DNA from: Natronohydrobacter sp.
GTDB lineage: Bacteria; Pseudomonadota; Alphaproteobacteria; Rhodobacterales; Rhodobacteraceae
Direction of reading: 5' to 3'
DNA length: 22,414 nt
Assembly: GCA_007123015.1 (NCBI GenBank)
Contig: SKSL01000192.1
Coordinates: forward strand, 1 to 22,414
Each line of letters begins with the position of its first letter. Position 1 is the first letter of the stretch. The notes under the pieces were generated by a model that had not been told where the DNA came from, searched no databases, and saw only the letters and a list, made by a program, of their open reading frames with translations. Position numbers and translations under genes: made by a program. Positions 21,908 through 22,414 of this stretch are shown in pieces.

Positions 21908-22414
21908 TCAGAGCGGGATATTGTCGTGTTTCTTCCACGGCACATGCTGCGCCTTGCTGCGCAACGAGGCAAAGGCCCGCGCCACCCGCTTGCGCGTCGA
22001 TTGCGGCATGATCACTTCATCAATGAAGCCTTTTTCCGCAGCCACAAAAGGATTGGCGAAGCGCTCTTCATATTCGTTGATCCGCGCGGCGGTCTTTTCG
22101 GCATCCCCCAGTTCTGAACGGTATAGGATTTCCACGGCCCCCTTGGACCCCATCACAGCGATTTCCGCTGTCGGCCAAGCATAGTTGAAATCCGCGCCCA
22201 TATGTTTCGAGGCCATCACCACATAGGCCCCACCATAGGCCTTGCGCGTGATCACGGTGACTTTCGGCACAGTCGCTTCGCCATAAGCGTAAAGCAGTTT
22301 TGCGCCATGCTTGATCACGCCTGCATATTCCTGCCCCACACCGGGCAGGAAGCCCGGCACATCGACCAGGGTCAGGATCGGAATTTCAAACGCATCGCAA
22401 AAGCGCACGAAACG
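21908..22414 (-). CDS. pccB: Propionyl-CoA carboxylase beta subunit (C-terminal part)
   Basis: The last 168 residues of a biotin-dependent carboxyltransferase, cut by the right window edge. The visible part is the C-terminal half of the crotonase-like fold, with LVDVPGFLPGVGQEYAGVI, the oxyanion-hole region RKAYGGAYVVMASKHMGAD and WPTAEIAVMGSKGAVEILYR. The C-terminal ending, RKRVARAFASLRSK...PWKKHDNIPL, is characteristic of PccB. It transfers the carboxyl group from biotin on PccA to propionyl-CoA. The distant pccA and the mutase on the same strand confirm the pathway. The frame is open at 22414, and a GTG at 22406-22408 is not the true start. Confidence 0.96.
   Translation of the reverse strand, partial: RFVRFCDAFEIPILTLVDVPGFLPGVGQEYAGVIKHGAKLLYAYGEATVPKVTVITRKAYGGAYVVMASKHMGADFNYAWPTAEIAVMGSKGAVEILYRSELGDAEKTAARINEYEERFANPFVAAEKGFIDEVIMPQSTRKRVARAFASLRSKAQHVPWKKHDNIPL

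Overview
The window looks like a chromosomal segment of an alphaproteobacterium of the Rhodobacterales (Rhodobacteraceae). Supporting signs are the high GC content, the strong G+C bias at third codon positions, the gene neighbourhoods (tatA-tatB-tatC followed by a DUF815 ATPase, pdxH divergent from fabI, pepA-holC, pccB...pccA...mcm), and an intergenic repeat of a type common in this family. Most of it is ordinary housekeeping sequence. Genus and species cannot be fixed from the sequence alone.

Layout, left to right. (1) 1-2804, minus strand: a cut-off secreted protein, then the Tat protein-export operon tatA-tatB-tatC, translationally coupled to a DUF815 AAA+ ATPase. (2) 2937-5169, minus: a GGDEF diguanylate cyclase and RNase D. 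(3) 5303-6330: two tRNA-Pro genes (anticodons CGG and TGG) pointing at each other across an 874-bp spacer with no recognisable intact gene. (4) 6400-8141, minus: pdxH, then a double cold-shock-domain protein coupled to a secreted DUF192 protein. (5) 8373-10972, plus: fabI, two tandem LysE-type exporters and a xanthine-guanine phosphoribosyltransferase, whose 3' end overlaps convergent cmk. (6) 11700-14995, plus: a MipA/OmpV-type outer-membrane protein, pepA with an unusual self-complementary leader, holC, and a DoxX membrane protein ending at a terminator hairpin. (7) 15081-22414, mostly minus: the propionyl-CoA assimilation locus. It holds methylmalonyl-CoA mutase, a divergent secreted DUF4174 protein, a small membrane protein coupled to pccA, pccA itself, a small conserved-looking protein, two related tiny (putative) lipoproteins separated by tandem terminators, a secreted DUF6497-type protein, and the C-terminal part of pccB running off the right edge.

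The metabolic theme of the right third is propionyl-CoA to succinyl-CoA: PccA/PccB carboxylate propionyl-CoA to (S)-methylmalonyl-CoA and, after epimerisation by an enzyme not in this window, the B12-dependent mutase makes succinyl-CoA. In Rhodobacter-type bacteria this route also completes the ethylmalonyl-CoA pathway. The small exported proteins embedded between the carboxylase genes have no evident part in this chemistry and are the least explained genes here.

I see no CRISPR array, phage module, restriction system, intact insertion sequence or other defence or mobile system. The observations most worth following are the paired mini-lipoproteins with structured leaders and tandem terminators, the gene-poor spacer between convergent tRNA-Pro genes with signs of a decayed insertion, and the alternative-pairing leader of pepA.
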